A stretch of DNA of 64,000 nt from Elmis aenea (GCA_947652605.1 OX393583.1:10147222-10211221); one strand, 5' to 3'. Shown: positions 31,743 to 43,623, counted from the first letter of the stretch. Notes: generated by a model not told the origin, from the letters alone. Made by a program: numbers and translations.

Positions 31743-33079
31743 CATTCCTGGGAGTGCACCTACACTGTAGGTTTGTTCCAACGAACGATTTAAAACCAAT
31801 TTATGGATAAGTACATGAACTGGTTTATTCGCATGCGTGATCTATGTACTAATTAATGTATTGGCCAGTATTAGCCGTTGTTGGAACGCTTTTACGACTG
31901 TAAATGACATTTTTGTGTCTATTGGGTTCATAGAAATGTGCGCATTGCAAGAGTACCTAAACACTTTAAGAATCCAGTACTAAATGGGCTTGGGAGGGCG
32001 ATGCATAGCTACGAGCGCATGCGAGTAAAAATCAAAGCGCTAGAACATGCCTTCATTCAAGTACTGTTTTGACTGTAACTACACTGACTAGTTCATGTAT
32101 TAATTTTATAACAGTTGGAACAGCCAACTAACCGTCCGGTTATTCAGAGACCGTGTTGGAACGCTATATCGATACTGCGCAGAATCCTGATAGTACATTG
32201 GATCGTACAAAGCCTTGCTGAAACAAACAATATAACGAAAAATGAGAATAAGAGAAATAAATGAAAGAAAAGGCCTAGCAGATACAGTAACCATCTCTTC
32301 TTAAGAGTGTTTTGTTTGTAATGTGAGGAAACAGCACATTGAGTTGAGACAAAATAAGCTTAACAATAAAACTAAATAATACAGTAATACTCTGTAGAAT
32401 TTTATGTAAATTGAGAGCAACGATAAGAATAAAATAAGCACAATTTATGATAGCAAACTCTGATAATGGATAGCTTTGGAAAAAAAGTTGATTTTTCATA
32501 TTGCACAAATAGTATGATACATCACGGTATTAAACATTTTTAGATCCACCTTGTTATGTATGATCCAACAATCAAATCCTATAAAAAATACTCCTAATAA
32601 AGTTGATGATGGTCTAAAATATACGAAACATCTCACACAAAATCTTATTACACCAGCTATGGTGAATAAATGCTGTTTTAAAAAATTGCTCTAAGGTCTT
32701 CAATATTCTTAAAAATCAAAAAAATAAAGCCAGTAACAGAAAATAACTTTGTTTTATATATACTTCCTAAGAGGACCAAGAATATATTTTTTTTCAGAAA
32801 TATTCTAGCTACTTTTACAAACATTTTGCGCTCCTTTTTGTTCTGGGTCTATATGATCCGATAAGCAATTCAGTTGCTTCTAACTTTTTTGCGTTTATCG
32901 TATTAATATAACCATTGGTTAGGCAAGGACTCACGTATCGGCGAGTGCGTATTTCTTCGAACGTGTAATTGCTTTACAACTCGTGTAATGTGGCTTACTT
33001 TTTCTACGATCACATAATACCTACGATTTTAACGGCTAATATACACATGTAATTATGTTGTCTTGTCAATTTTGACGTA
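31743..33079. other. 1.3 kb with no firmly recognised feature
   Basis: TTTGTTCCAACG at 31772 and GTGTTGGAACGC at 32153 and TTGTTGGAACGC near 31878 are inverted or direct relatives, hinting at a decayed element, but no boundaries can be drawn. Confidence 0.4.
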
Positions 33080-33290
33080 AGCCTACTTTGACATTTTTAG
33101 ACAAGTGCTTACCGTGCTTTATAGGACACTTACTAGGCATGCAGAAAGCGTTTGATGTGAGTCTACTTTGATCATTTCTTTTAAAAAAAACTGTGCTTTT
33201 TGCTTACCGTGCGTAAGGACCTACTTACTATGCATGCAGGCTGTACGGTAAGAGTAATTTACATTAGTGGTCGTAGAAAAAAACTAAGAT
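33080..33290. repeat. Repeat with two internal units; empty-site relative of 10228-12080
   Basis: CTACTTTGA ... TGCTTACCGTGC ... ACTTACTAGGCATGCAG occurs twice in tandem (about 33080-33143 and 33163-33240). The second unit and what follows (GGTCGTAGAAAAA) match the sequences flanking the hAT at 10318-12030, without the hAT. Confidence 0.7.
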
Positions 33291-34186
33291 ATTGAATATA
33301 TTTATATGCAAATAAACGAAATAATCGGGATGTTATGATTTCTGGGACACAGTGTATGAGTTTTTTTTTTTCATTTGTCATCTTTTTATAGTAAATGTGA
33401 TATTTTCTCGACTATGAAAAAAACCAAGTTCTCTCAATTGCGAAACAAAAGATGCTTATACAGTTATACAATTACAAGAAAGAGATTTCTTCTTACTTAC
33501 AGTTGTAAAAATTTAACGACTATGAAACAATAATTACACTCTCCCCTTTTTCATCCTATTACCAGAGAGTAAAACCTTCTTAAAGAATGTATTTTTTTAC
33601 ATAATGAAGTAGAGAGACCAAAGCCGGGCCATTAAACATTTAAATTTCCATTTTAATTCATTTTTAGCTCGCTCTCGCTATTGGAGTCCGCGAACAAAAA
33701 GAATGAACCCTTTTAAAGAAAAGCGTCGAGGGGTTTTTATCAACGATTCTTGGCAAAGTGTTAAGAAAAATGGCCGAACAATATAACTCTTCCCCGCTTT
33801 TGCTTTCCAGCCAAATTCACCCGAAGCCTGCTAAGAAATAATATAGGACGAGCGGAATGTCCATAACCGTACTGAATAATTTTAAGAAGTGAAGAATAAA
33901 GGCTACGCGATAGTATCGATATCAATTTTATAATTCATTTGCGTATATATTTATCAATCAACATTGTTACGTTAAAATCGAATTTTTGTTTTTTGCTTTA
34001 TCCTGTAACTTATGTTGATTCAAATGTTTCTTTTGTTTGTGGTTTTTGAAAGTCTCATTTATACCAAAGCAGACACATTTTCAAAGAAATGCCTTTTTGT
34101 ATAGGTAAAAACGAATTTTGTCCACTAAGATTAGGTTTGTATTGTTGATATTTTATTCTTGAGGCTTTCGCGGCCGTTATCCATAA
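33291..34186. other. No recognised transposon; possible host sequence
   Basis: 33590-33900 is of higher complexity (AGCTCGCTCTCGCTATTGGA, CCGAAGCCTGCTAAG). No reading frame or repeat boundary is supported. Confidence 0.45.
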
Positions 34187-34372
34187 TACAATCTTGGTTT
34201 CCGGGTTTGGAACCGCGTCTTCTATATTTAGAAGTAGTTGACGTTTCGACCATTGTGTCTTGGTCTTTTTCAAAACGACGTCGTTTTGAAAAAGACCAAG
34301 ACACAATGGTAGAAACGTCAACTTCTTCTAAATATAGAAGACGCGGTTCCAAACCCGGACACCAAGATTGTA
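34187..34372. repeat. Perfect-centre 93+93-bp palindrome
   Basis: The arms 34187-34279 and 34280-34372 meet with no spacer at GAC|GTC. Only about four to six substitutions separate them. The left arm appears identical to the single copy at 467-559. Both strands therefore have the same open peptide (KDQDTMVETST, KYRRRGSKPG), which could reflect a former coding origin. The family is not recognised. Confidence 0.9.
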
Positions 34373-34711
34373 TTTTGTATTGTTGATGTCATGCAAAAAC
34401 AAAGGAATAACAGAAGAAATACAAACAAATACGAAATGATGAATTAAATTGTTACTTTTTTAAAACATTTGCAGAAACCTTAAAAAAATAGCTTTTTTTT
34501 TGAATTTGTAATTGGAAAACAAATAAACTTTTTCGGTTTATTGGTTTTAAGCCCCGCTTATTACTTATAGTGGCTTAAATTAAATTGGCTTACGCTGCTC
34601 TATTTGTCGTTAAAAAAAAGTTGTTTTAATTTTGCTTTTCATTTGTTTTAGTAATACCTACTAGTAGTTTACAACAGATTTTTTAAATTAACTGTTAAAT
34701 TACTTAAGTAA
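34373..34711. other. No recognised feature
   Basis: 339 bp of AT-rich sequence between the palindrome and the small hAT. Confidence 0.5.
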
Positions 34712-34969
34712 AGGTTCGGCAATCCTTGGCACGCGACAACTTTTCGAATGGCACGCAGAAAAATTCCTAAATTGATTAACGGTGTGGGGCGTCAAAATAT
34801 AAAATGTACTGGACCAAAAATACAAAAACATTAAATTGAATCGAAAAAAAAAATCAACTTTTAAGCACTCTCAAGCAGAGATCAATTATGTTAGCGGCAC
34901 TCAGGAAATGTTTAAGGTTTAAAATTACAACTACATGGCACTCGAACTGAAAAACGTTGCCAACCCTTG
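34712..34969. mobile_element. 258-bp hAT-like MITE
   Basis: The left end AAAGGTTCGGCAATCCTTGG and, reversed from the right, CAAGGGTTGGCAACGTTTTT are related hAT-type termini. GGCAC words follow both. The 8-bp flanks ACTTAAGT and ACTTATCG agree only in the first five bases, so the duplication is degraded. Confidence 0.6.
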
Positions 34970-35121
34970 ACTTATCGATTAATACAGTATTATAACTAAG
35001 CTTAATTTACAATCAGTTACATTTTTCTCGAAGAAACTCTCGTCGATATGCAATACCACTTTCAAGACTGGATCTCTTCATCAGTTGCGATACTTTTTAT
35101 ACCTATAAATAATATATTATA

Positions 35122-35200
35122 CAGGGTGCGTCAAATAGGTCGGACGCTATAAGGATCTCGGATATAACAAGAAACTAGCGATTCCGTAGTCCCTTTGGGG
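35122..35200. mobile_element. Single end of a CAGGGTGCGTCAAATAG MITE
   Basis: TA at 35120-35121 then CAGGGTGCGTCAAATAGGTC. No opposite end was found downstream. Confidence 0.45.
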
Positions 35201-35526
35201 CTTCTCCACCGCTAGACCTCGCCTTGCATGTAGAATTTTTCTCGTGCACAAAATTCTCTTTGCGCAAAAACTTACCCTTCGTTTGGTTCAAGTCCCATGT
35301 GTCTAAGATATATCTATCGATTATAACTAAGCAGGTAATCTTCTTTTGAGGTGAACAATCGATTGGCTCATATTTATATTTGCAACACCCGGTATTGCTT
35401 TTTTAGAATCGATATTCATACTACTCGCGCTGCGCGCTCGTACCCGATTTAGACGTCCGCGCGTATTATTAATCGACTTTTGAAAATCCCTTTTTAGTTT
35501 GGTTGTGTTATATATACAAGGTCAGT
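35201..35526. other. No recognised feature
   Basis: 326 bp of moderate complexity between a MITE end and a piggyBac-like element. Confidence 0.45.
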
Positions 35527-35530
35527 TTAA

Positions 35531-36435
35531 CCCTGATCTGACAGATACATGGCAAGTTTATTCTTAAATATTTTTACAACTATCGAGTGTATACCTTTAA
35601 CCACCTGACTAGCTGTGCATTGGTATATTACTAGTGATATGCCGTTGTTTATGTCAGCAGTTTTACAATAGCTCGTATTTTATAAAGATTTGTGACAATC
35701 GACACTAAATTGTATCTGAGAGATACCGCGAGCTCCGACGTCACTGTTGGTTGTTTATTTAATTTACCGTTGAAAATGGCTGGAAAAATATATCGGTTAT
35801 ATAATTCATTAGATGTTGAAGAACATCAGCGAATGTTACTCGAATTCGATGATGAGAATGAGAATGTTAGATGTGATTTAGAAGATAATGATTCTGTTGA
35901 GGTTCGTTTAGATTAGAAGTTACGGACCCTGAACAATATATTATTTCAAAAGAAGAAATCCAACAATTGAAAATTCTGATTAATTACCGTTAAAGAGACT
36001 TGTTTGGCGTTATTTCATTTCAATATTTATGTTTACGTTATTTTGTTAAAAACGTTTTATTATTTATATTTTCTGTTATTTTGTTACGAAGATTTTATTA
36101 ATTATATTTAATATTTTTTAGTTCTAGATTAGAAACGTAAATAAATAAATAAATTATTATTAATTAATGTTAAAAAGACTTGTTTGACGTTATTTTTTTT
36201 CAATGTTTATGTTTACGTTTTTTTGATAGAAATATTATATTATTCATATTTTTTATTAATAAGTTCTTGACCGCTAATGAACATCCTACATATATTAATA
36301 TTCATAAATTACATTTAGAGATTTTTTTAAAAGTTTTATCGCATTTCAGCATCTATTAGTATTAGTACCTACTACATGTATCTCTCAGATACACGCGACC
36401 TACGCTGTAACTTTTAGACCGCGACTCCCGTAGGG
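35531..36435 (+). mobile_element. Second piggyBac-like element bounded by TTAA
   Basis: TTAA at 35527-35530 and 36436-36439. The ends start CCCTGATCTG and, reversed from the right, CCCTACGGGAGTCG, which share only CCCT. A TATCTGAGAGATAC-type word occurs three times (ATCTGACAGATAC near 35536, 35714, and inverted near 36380), two of them followed by a GCG-rich patch. TTAA, CCCT and this subterminal repeat favour piggyBac, but TIR similarity is weak. Confidence 0.55.
35776..35916 (+). pseudogene. Short acidic reading frame in the piggyBac-like element
   Basis: From the ATG at 35776 the frame reads MAGKIYRLYNSLDVEEHQRM then LLEFDDENENV and ends at 35916 after 46 codons. A longer frame opens at 35692 but starts in repeat sequence. 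An acidic N terminus is common in piggyBac transposases, so this may be the first part of a deleted transposase. No catalytic motif is present and I cannot confirm the family. Confidence 0.35.
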
Positions 36436-36439
36436 TTAA

Positions 36440-37092
36440 TAAGACAAAATAACCCTATTTTATATACTTACGACAATATTTACACTTAAAAAAAAATCCA
36501 TTGTACACTTTCAATTTTTGATATGCAGTTGCAATTGCTCATACAAAGAAAAATGCTAAAGAAAAAGTTGAACACAATTACAATTATTGTTATAATATCA
36601 CTGTCTACTTTCATAGCCTACTAGAATTCATCACGTTGTCCTAAGAATTCCAAAAAAAAACGATATCTTGAAAAAAGTAAATTTTAAATATAATACGAGT
36701 ACAAGCTTTTAGCTTATAATAGTTTATGAAGGACAATAACATCTGCTATAAAACTGTATGATCAAGCACAAAAAAGGCCTCGTATATTATTTTACAAATT
36801 TAGCTCGTCCAAAGTTTTAATTAATCTATTTTTAATGCAACTTTCAAAAAGTTTCTACTGCCTTTTTAAAGTTTTTAAATATTGAAAATTTTTAAAGCTG
36901 CTGTATTTTTAAAATTAAGCTATATAATAGTATTCACAGTTAATATTCATACAAAATCTTTTCGCGCAGTAAAATAGTTTAAGCATATCTTCTCATTTAA
37001 TAAAGCACATTCATAGTAAATAATTACCTATGAACTGATTTTAAAAATAAATACACAAAGTAAATAGACAAACTAAAACAATTCATTTCACA
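36440..37092. other. No recognised feature
   Basis: 653 bp of AT-rich sequence with nothing supportable. Confidence 0.5.
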
Positions 37093-37570
37093 GTAAAAAC
37101 ATCCAAATTGGTACGAAGGTGCTGCAAAATATGCGCCAAGTACTAGTAATGCACTTGCACTGGAAGCATCAAATCGTGTAATTATAGATGAACACACAAT
37201 TTAAAAATCAATTCAAAATCTTGGCATTGGAAATGGTCATAGGCTTATGTAAATAAAACAATAACGAAGTGTTCGACAATTACATTAGATATATGGATCC
37301 CTGCTTATAATTGGATAAAAAAAGGGAACTATAAAGAAGATGAAATGTTTACTTATTACGATGTTGTAGGAAAAAATATTGTATTTTCTGAAAATTGGAA
37401 ACCTGAAGATTGGACAACTTTCGAAAATTTTGAATTAAATTATTTTACGACCTGAACCATAGAATTACCAAATAAGAATATAAACTGGATTTATGGTAAT
37501 TGCAATTGTCCTGCATTCATGAAAAAAAAAATGCAGTGTAAACATTTTTTATTACTTTTTATAATAAATA
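37093..37570 (+). pseudogene. MULE transposase C-terminal relic with SWIM zinc finger
   Basis: From 37101 the frame reads NWYEGAAKYAPSTSNALALE then ASNRVIIDEHTI, the conserved block after the MULE catalytic core. After stops and a shift it gives DIWIPAYNWIKKGNYKEDEM and a tail with CNCPAFMKKKMQCKHF (37501-37548). That is the Cys-x-Cys ... Cys-x-His layout of a SWIM zinc finger, usual at the C terminus of Mutator-like transposases. The catalytic domain is missing and no TIRs were identified. Confidence 0.72.
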
Positions 37571-38817
37571 TATCCTGCTTTGTGTTTTGTTTGTGATTAC
37601 GACTTCATTTTTTTTTTTGAATTGTTTGAAAGTATTGTTTTCATTTTGAATTAAATAAAAATGTTTACTGTGTTTATTTATTAGGTGTAATGTTAAAAAT
37701 AATTTCTACTGTGCACATTTCACTTAGAATTTTTATTTTACAATGAAAAAAATTTGTTTACTGTGCTAACAATCTTTTCCTGCTGTGAATGTAGTTTTTG
37801 TTCTGAACATATTTTCTTTGCATTTTTTTTACTGTGCATTCTTCCTTTTAATGTAGTATTTTGAGATTTTATACTACCCCATAAATCTTAACCTGATAGT
37901 TTTAGAGGACATGAAATAGTTCGACACCAAGTCAAGTTCAAAAGCAGGTTAGCAACTTTGTCCTACAGATTTTATATTTAACTTACATGTACCTAATTTA
38001 TTGTAAGAATTTTGAAGTTCTCAAATAATAAGGAAATTTTATTTTTAAATTCACATTTGTGGTTAATTAATTATGAGTTCTGTGAAACTATATTTGTTGC
38101 ACTTAGCTATTATTTTATTACATTTTTATTAGTACGTGTAGTATAAGTTAAATTGTAGTGCCAACAAAGGCTGTGGCAAGTCTAGTCTTTATTAATTGTT
38201 ATAAAACAATAGCATTATGCGTTGTTAAATAAAAGAAGTATCATTGTTTGCGTGTTGGTTTTATAAACAAGTGACTATCATTTATTGCAAATTTCCGCAA
38301 GAATCTATAAATAGACGCACAAGAACCGCAAACGTAAAACTTCTTTTCAAATTTCTTTAAGGGTAAAAGCTGAACTGGACGTAGAAAGAGACAATTAGAC
38401 TTGATAAATGATTTTCTTGTTTCAGATGGTGGAGGAGCCGTTTAAGGGGAGTGCGCTCTGTAAGAAATAAAAAGGGGAAGAATAATTTTTGTCTCGTTTT
38501 ATCTTCTTGCGCCAGCATTTTATAAAATCGCCTTTGCTCCGCTATTAATGCTCGTTTCTTTCTCGGGTCCATTTCCGTCTCTGTCTTCCTAACTGTAATT
38601 GCAGCCGTTGTTGTACATGTATGAGGTTTGTCTGGTTAATACAAACGTTCTCGCCGAATGATATACACACGCTGGCTGGCTCTATTACAATTATGCCGTT
38701 TGCGTATGACAAACTTTCAGTTAAAACTGTTAAATATGTACATATCGGGTGATAAAATTTAATTTCTTTCACAGATTTAGCGGTAAAGCTTTCTCGCACG
38801 ATACATAATTCTGTATG
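37571..38817. other. No recognised feature
   Basis: TACTGTG words recur at about 37663, 37708, 37757 and 37829 in T-rich contexts, possibly a leftover of the MULE end. 38340-38640 is more complex and may be host DNA. Confidence 0.4.
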
Positions 38818-39028
38818 TAGGGTAAAACCCCCAATGATTGTCACTTTAAGCGTATGTCTCCCATAACTTGCACCAAAAAAATATTTATACGGCTCTGATT
38901 AAATAGTTTTATTTTAAAATTACACGTTACACATTCATATATCAGATGAAATCATAAAATTTTATTAAGGCAAGTAGAAAATAGTTAATAAAAATTAAAA
39001 TTCTAAACCTTGCAAAATTCTAGTGATT

Positions 39029-39080
39029 ATTGGCACCTTCCTCTAGTGATTGGCACAGGTATTTGGTTAGTCATTGGCAC
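39029..39080. repeat. Left subterminal ATTGGCAC array
   Basis: Three direct ATTGGCAC copies at 39029, 39049 and 39073. The inverted GTGCCAAT set is on the right side of the same element. These are likely binding sites for its transposase. Confidence 0.7.
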
Positions 39081-39496
39081 TCAGTTTTACCATGCGTACG
39101 TGTTAGCTGAGGTTATGTTACTATGGTAGGGACCAATTGAAACAACAAAATTTGATATTGTTTTTGTATTTTCGAACATTTAGGGTGAGGCAACACTTAT
39201 GACACCCTCAATTATTTTGTTATTGGAAAGAATTATCAAAAAAAGTTTTAAATAAAAGTTGTTTGATACAGTATTTCCCAAAATATTGTCATGTAAAATT
39301 TCGTTTTCTTTTGTTTTTTTAGGAGTTACGGCACCATATATGCTTTTTTTAAATGGCACCATACACATTTTTTTATACGGTTTGAAAGACATTTTCTTCT
39401 CCTTTTCAACGCACTAATTTATACCCTTGCATAACAAAATTTTTAAGAAAATCGCAAAAGAACAATTTTGTTTTAAAAGCGTACCTACAGTATTAA

Positions 39497-40302
39497 TTAT
39501 TTTACATTAGTGGGCTTTGAAAATGATACAAAATGGTAAAAACCATTGTCACTGATAACAATTCTCCAGTGGGAAGGTACCGAATCAATAATGTTTTTGG
39601 GGAGCCTTTTGTATGGAAAAATTATCATAGGTGGTGTAACTTTGCCTGATGCGGAAAAGATGTACATTACGGTCAGATTTTGTTTTGAAACACCCCTATC
39701 CATTTCATAAACATTTTTACTTCCTTTAGGTGCCAACACATAATTGAGAATTGGTTTCGTCTCCATAATATAATCTAGAGCTGTCTTGTAAAATAGAAAA
39801 ATATTCTTTTTCTTCAAGATGCGTTTCTATTTTATCAAATCAGTTTTTTATATCGCTACTGAAAATATTAGCACTAGCAGGAGTAACAGGTTCAGCTACA
39901 CGACACTTCAGGATGTCGACGTAGAAACAGAAACCCATTATACCAACTGCGTCCTGGTATATTATTTTTAAAGAGGGTGTTTGTTTAAGTCGCATCTAGA
40001 AAATTGTTCACAGAACTCTGAACATCCTTCTGTCGCCGAGGAAAACCTCTCCGATGACTACTAATAATCCATTGAACTAATAAATTTTCTTCATTACTAG
40101 TAAGATAGGTACGTTTGTGGACCATAACATATTTTGGAAAATTTGTCACTTAAAACGAAATTGTAAAGTCGATCTTGGAACACCAAACGATTTCGAAGCA
40201 TGTTTTTTAGACATACCGTTTTTTATTGCCACCAGTGCTTGTTGAACGTGGTTTTCTGTATAACATATTTCATATTTTGTGCGGTTTTTCTTTTTGGCAT
40301 TT
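39497..40302 (-). pseudogene. Pogo/Tigger-like transposase, frameshifted
   Basis: The minus strand starts MPKRKTAQNMKY at 40302 and gives an HTH segment ENHVQQALVAIKNGMSKKHA then SKSFGVPRSTLQF. Next come GRSWYNGFLFLRRHPEVS (about 39955-39900) and IETHLEEKEYFSILQDSSRL, with the first catalytic Asp in YYGDETN (about 39775). The frame 39817-39497 reads NVYEMDRGVSKQNLTVMYIF then SASGKVTPPMIIFPYKRLPK. Several frameshifts and stops break it. The region with the second and third catalytic Asp is missing after FVSFSK, although the element ends are intact. Confidence 0.85.
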
Positions 40303-40381
40303 TAACTACAGAAAAATTAGAAATAGGGAAAAATTTTAAAAACCACTTACTTGTTAATTTTAATTATGTCCTTACATAGTA

Positions 40382-40479
40382 TGCCAATAACTAACTTGTA
40401 AGAATTTACCACGAATCGAGAGATGGGCACCCAGTGCCAATCATTAAATAGTGTGTTTATATTATGCCAATGATTGGCA
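40382..40479. repeat. Right subterminal TGCCAAT array
   Basis: TGCCAAT at 40382, GTGCCAAT at 40434 and a head-to-head TGCCAATGATTGGCA at 40465-40479. It mirrors the left array of the same pogo element. Confidence 0.7.
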
Positions 40480-40859
40480 TGGTCCGTAAAATGCAAAATA
40501 TTCATAATTTTAAGTGTTTTGTACAAATTTAACAATATTTAATGATTACTTTATGTACTTATCTGGTTTATTGTTATAAATAGTGCTCCAGAAGCATTTT
40601 GTGAAATTTTGTAATCATGAACTGGCTTAAGAATTTCATTAAAACTTACCTGTTATTTGTCAACTTTTCTAGAATTACTTGTTGCCGCCATACTATGTGG
40701 AATTATATTTTAATATTTTTCGTTACTGTAGTAAAACATTATTAGAAGACTTTAGCTTATCTATACTTTTTTTCTGCGCGACGACTATCTTATTTTACAT
40801 TTTTAAGGTTATTGGTGCAAATAACTGGTGCAGTGCCAACGATTGGGGGTTTTACCCTA

Positions 40860-41317
40860 TTTACGAGCAACTGTATCAAAATAATTTTTCCTTTTTGTGT
40901 CTCTATTGTGACGCCCCCGCCTGACATCAATTGTTTTTAAAATTTCACTTTAATGTGGTTTTGTTTACTTTTTTAACAAATAACATGAAACAAACACTAA
41001 CGCATCATTTATTAAAAATTTTAACATTTTTAGAGGACCAATCAATTAATGAGAATTTTAACTTAAGTAAAACAAATTAACGTTAAAATATTACGGTCAA
41101 AACTTGGGGTGTACAACATCAGAGTTTAGATTTTGTCTATCAACAAACGACTTATTGATAGATTTTTACATCATAACTAAAACATACTACTCGTATAATA
41201 TGTGCGCATAGAAAATAAAGACAAGGATACACCTACATTTACTAAAGAGGACCCTATGGACCCAAATCTTAGGTAGTTAGAATTAGAAACCAACCTCCAA
41301 GAAAGGTACAGCCAGTA
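40860..41317. other. No recognised feature
   Basis: 458 bp of AT-rich sequence. Confidence 0.5.
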
Positions 41318-41440
41318 GAAAAATAAAAAAGTTTGTTTAAGCTGTTGTGTTTTATTTGTTTCTTACTTTGCAATATTTGCTCTGGACCGAAGTATCACGT
41401 CAAACAACGCTTGTGGGTCCAAACACTTTAAAAAGACGAC
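41318..41440. repeat. Fragment of the Harbinger intergenic segment
   Basis: GTTGTGTTTTATTTGTTTCT, TTTGCTCTGGACC and CAAACAACGCTTGTGGGTCC are diverged versions of 20275-20360. No transposase coding is attached. Confidence 0.6.
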
Positions 41441-41563
41441 AATACTAAGTAATTTTAATGTCTTTCCAAAACTATTGTGTAAGAAAGTTTTCTTATAAAT
41501 TTAGGCATTGATTAAAGGTAATAATATTATCATGATGTATTTTTTAAATCAGCAAAAGTGCTC

Positions 41564-42021
41564 CAGGGCAAGAAACCGGTTGGTTAAACCGATTAATCGT
41601 TTTTTTGTTCGTAAAATTGATTTTTAACCGAAACTTAACCCATTATTTTTAATGGCAATAAAACGGTATCTAACCTTTAACCAAAATAATTAAAAAGCGT
41701 GTTTTTACATTTTTTTTAAATAAAAATTACATTAAAAAATACAGAATCTGTATTAAGTGCCATTAGTTTACCAAAAGTCATTACTGAACGCTTGATTGTA
41801 CATATATTATAAAATTATAAATAGATATCTTTTTATGCTTTGCATTTCTAATCTAAATAATGTCAGAAACCGTTTTTTTTTACCGGTTTTTAAAACCGGT
41901 TTGAATGTTCAATCGGTTTTCTTACGAAAAAAAAAACTGTTTGTAGTCTAAAACCGTTATAAAAATAAAATTCTTGATTTCGGTTTACCTTTAACCAATT
42001 TTTTTACGGTTTCGAGCCCTG
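41564..42021. mobile_element. 458-bp hAT-like MITE
   Basis: The left end CAGGGCAAGAAACCGGTTGG and, reversed from the right, CAGGGCTCGAAACCGTAAAA match. ACCGGTTT words are frequent inside, as in the hAT at 7924. A clean 8-bp duplication is not seen, only GTGCT on both sides. Confidence 0.75.
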
Positions 42022-42371
42022 GTGCTAGCCAACTATCTGAAAATCAAATAAAACGTCTAGTAGCTCAATAAAATAATAACAATACCATTATTGATAAAAC
42101 AAAAATAGTGTTACGTTGAAGTTTTATTAAAATTTAGAAATTTTTATAATTAACACAATTAAAAGTCAATAATAAGAATTTTTTACAGTTTTCATAAAAA
42201 TGGTAGCAGATATTTAAAATCTGTTTTGAAAGTATTGGTGAACAAAAATTAACAGCGTTGCCGAATTTAAATTAATGCTCTAGTTGTCTAGTTTTTATAA
42301 TAAATGATTTCTCCATGTTGAAATTCGAATTTTAATCAAACTATATCTGGGTGGGTTCAAACCTTCAAACG
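42022..42371. other. No recognised feature
   Basis: 350 bp of AT-rich sequence. Confidence 0.5.
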
Positions 42372-42445
42372 CAGGGGTTTTTGACCGGAGCGGAGCGCGG
42401 AGCAAATAATTTTGATTGCTCCACTGCTCCAGTTTATTATGTACA
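42372..42445. mobile_element. Single hAT-type end with GAGCG words
   Basis: CAGGGGTTTTTGACCGGAGC is followed by GGAGCGCGGAGC and, in the other orientation, GCTCCACTGCTCC. No partner end was identified. Confidence 0.4.
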
Positions 42446-43621
42446 ATAAAAAAAAAACGCTTTTTTTTTCTTTTTTTCAACCTTTGAAGATCAATAATTG
42501 GTCCTTTCAAACATTCTTTTAACTTCACTTGTTTGTTAGGGTCAAATATTGTAATTTTTGACCAACTTTCACCTATCCAAAAAAATTAAAACTTTGTTTT
42601 AAAAACTTATTCCAAAAAAATCCAATAAGAACATGAACGTGCATGTGAAATTTACTTTAAATCACTCGGTACATTAAAAGTAGGTCTTCATTTATCTGTT
42701 TGCTAAATGCAAACGCGTTCTTTTAAAATAAAATTATTAGTTTTGAACGGTTTGGATAGCCCAGTTTGTTAACTTAGCAGTTTGGCGGGTATAAGCGCTT
42801 TTTAAAGACTATTTGTAATTCAGATTGAGATAACCGAATTAAATTTACATTTTTATAACGGGCTGTGATGTTGCGTGTTGCGAGTACACAAAAAAACGTG
42901 TATGTCGGAAGAGTTAACAGCACCCCGGTGTGTACATTTTGTGTCCTGCGTTCGTACTGTAGGAAGTGGGTATTGTTTTGTTTCCGAATAACGATCGGTC
43001 GATGACAGCTACTACATCTGAGGCACCATAAATTTACGAGATTAAAGATGGGGACGATAAGAGGTTTTCAAAAATAACCGATAAATCGGTCTCAAGGTTT
43101 GTTTTCTTAAAATATGGTTAACAATTTTCTATAACCAGAATTTTTTAACCAAAAATAAAATTTTTCGTTAAAGGTTTTATGTTAAAAAAAGTCATTATCA
43201 GATATACGATATACCAAGACGAATTATTCGATAGCTCTGTTATTAGTAATAATATTAAAAAAAGTTAAATAGAAAAGTTGTTTGTAATCGTTTACTACAT
43301 AACCTAAAATTATTTTTAACTATACACAATGTTTTTTTTGCGCTCTGGTACCAAACTTTGTTTTTGTATGTAGAACACTATGTATATTTCGTAATTTTTG
43401 GATGTAAAATTAAATTCTCTTTCAAAAATATTATAGATTGTTTATGTCTAAAATAAACCGTTTTTGAATTTGTAACGTTTTTTTGAAAATTCTGACAGAT
43501 GCAGACCTTTATAAAAATATTTATATTTATTAACATAACAACACCAGAGCAATTTACTCTGGTAATTTATTAGACAATAGTGTCATAGTGATTGTTGACT
43601 AGTAACATTTTAAAAATAATA
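42446..43621. other. 1.18 kb with no recognised feature
   Basis: AT-rich with one more complex patch at 42850-43000. Nothing is supportable. Confidence 0.5.
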
Positions 43622-43623
43622 TA

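Larger units (their letters stand above)
38820..40857 (-). mobile_element. Full-length but inactivated pogo-like element
   Basis: TA flanks lie at 38818-38819 and 40858-40859. The terminal repeats are GGGTAAAACCCCCAATGATT and, reversed from the right, GGGTAAAACCCCCAATCGTT, both followed by GNCA. ATTGGCAC repeats fill both subterminal zones (39029, 39049, 39073; inverted at 40382, 40434 and 40465). It carries a minus-strand transposase relic. Length 2,038 bp is near the usual size for the group. Confidence 0.92.
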
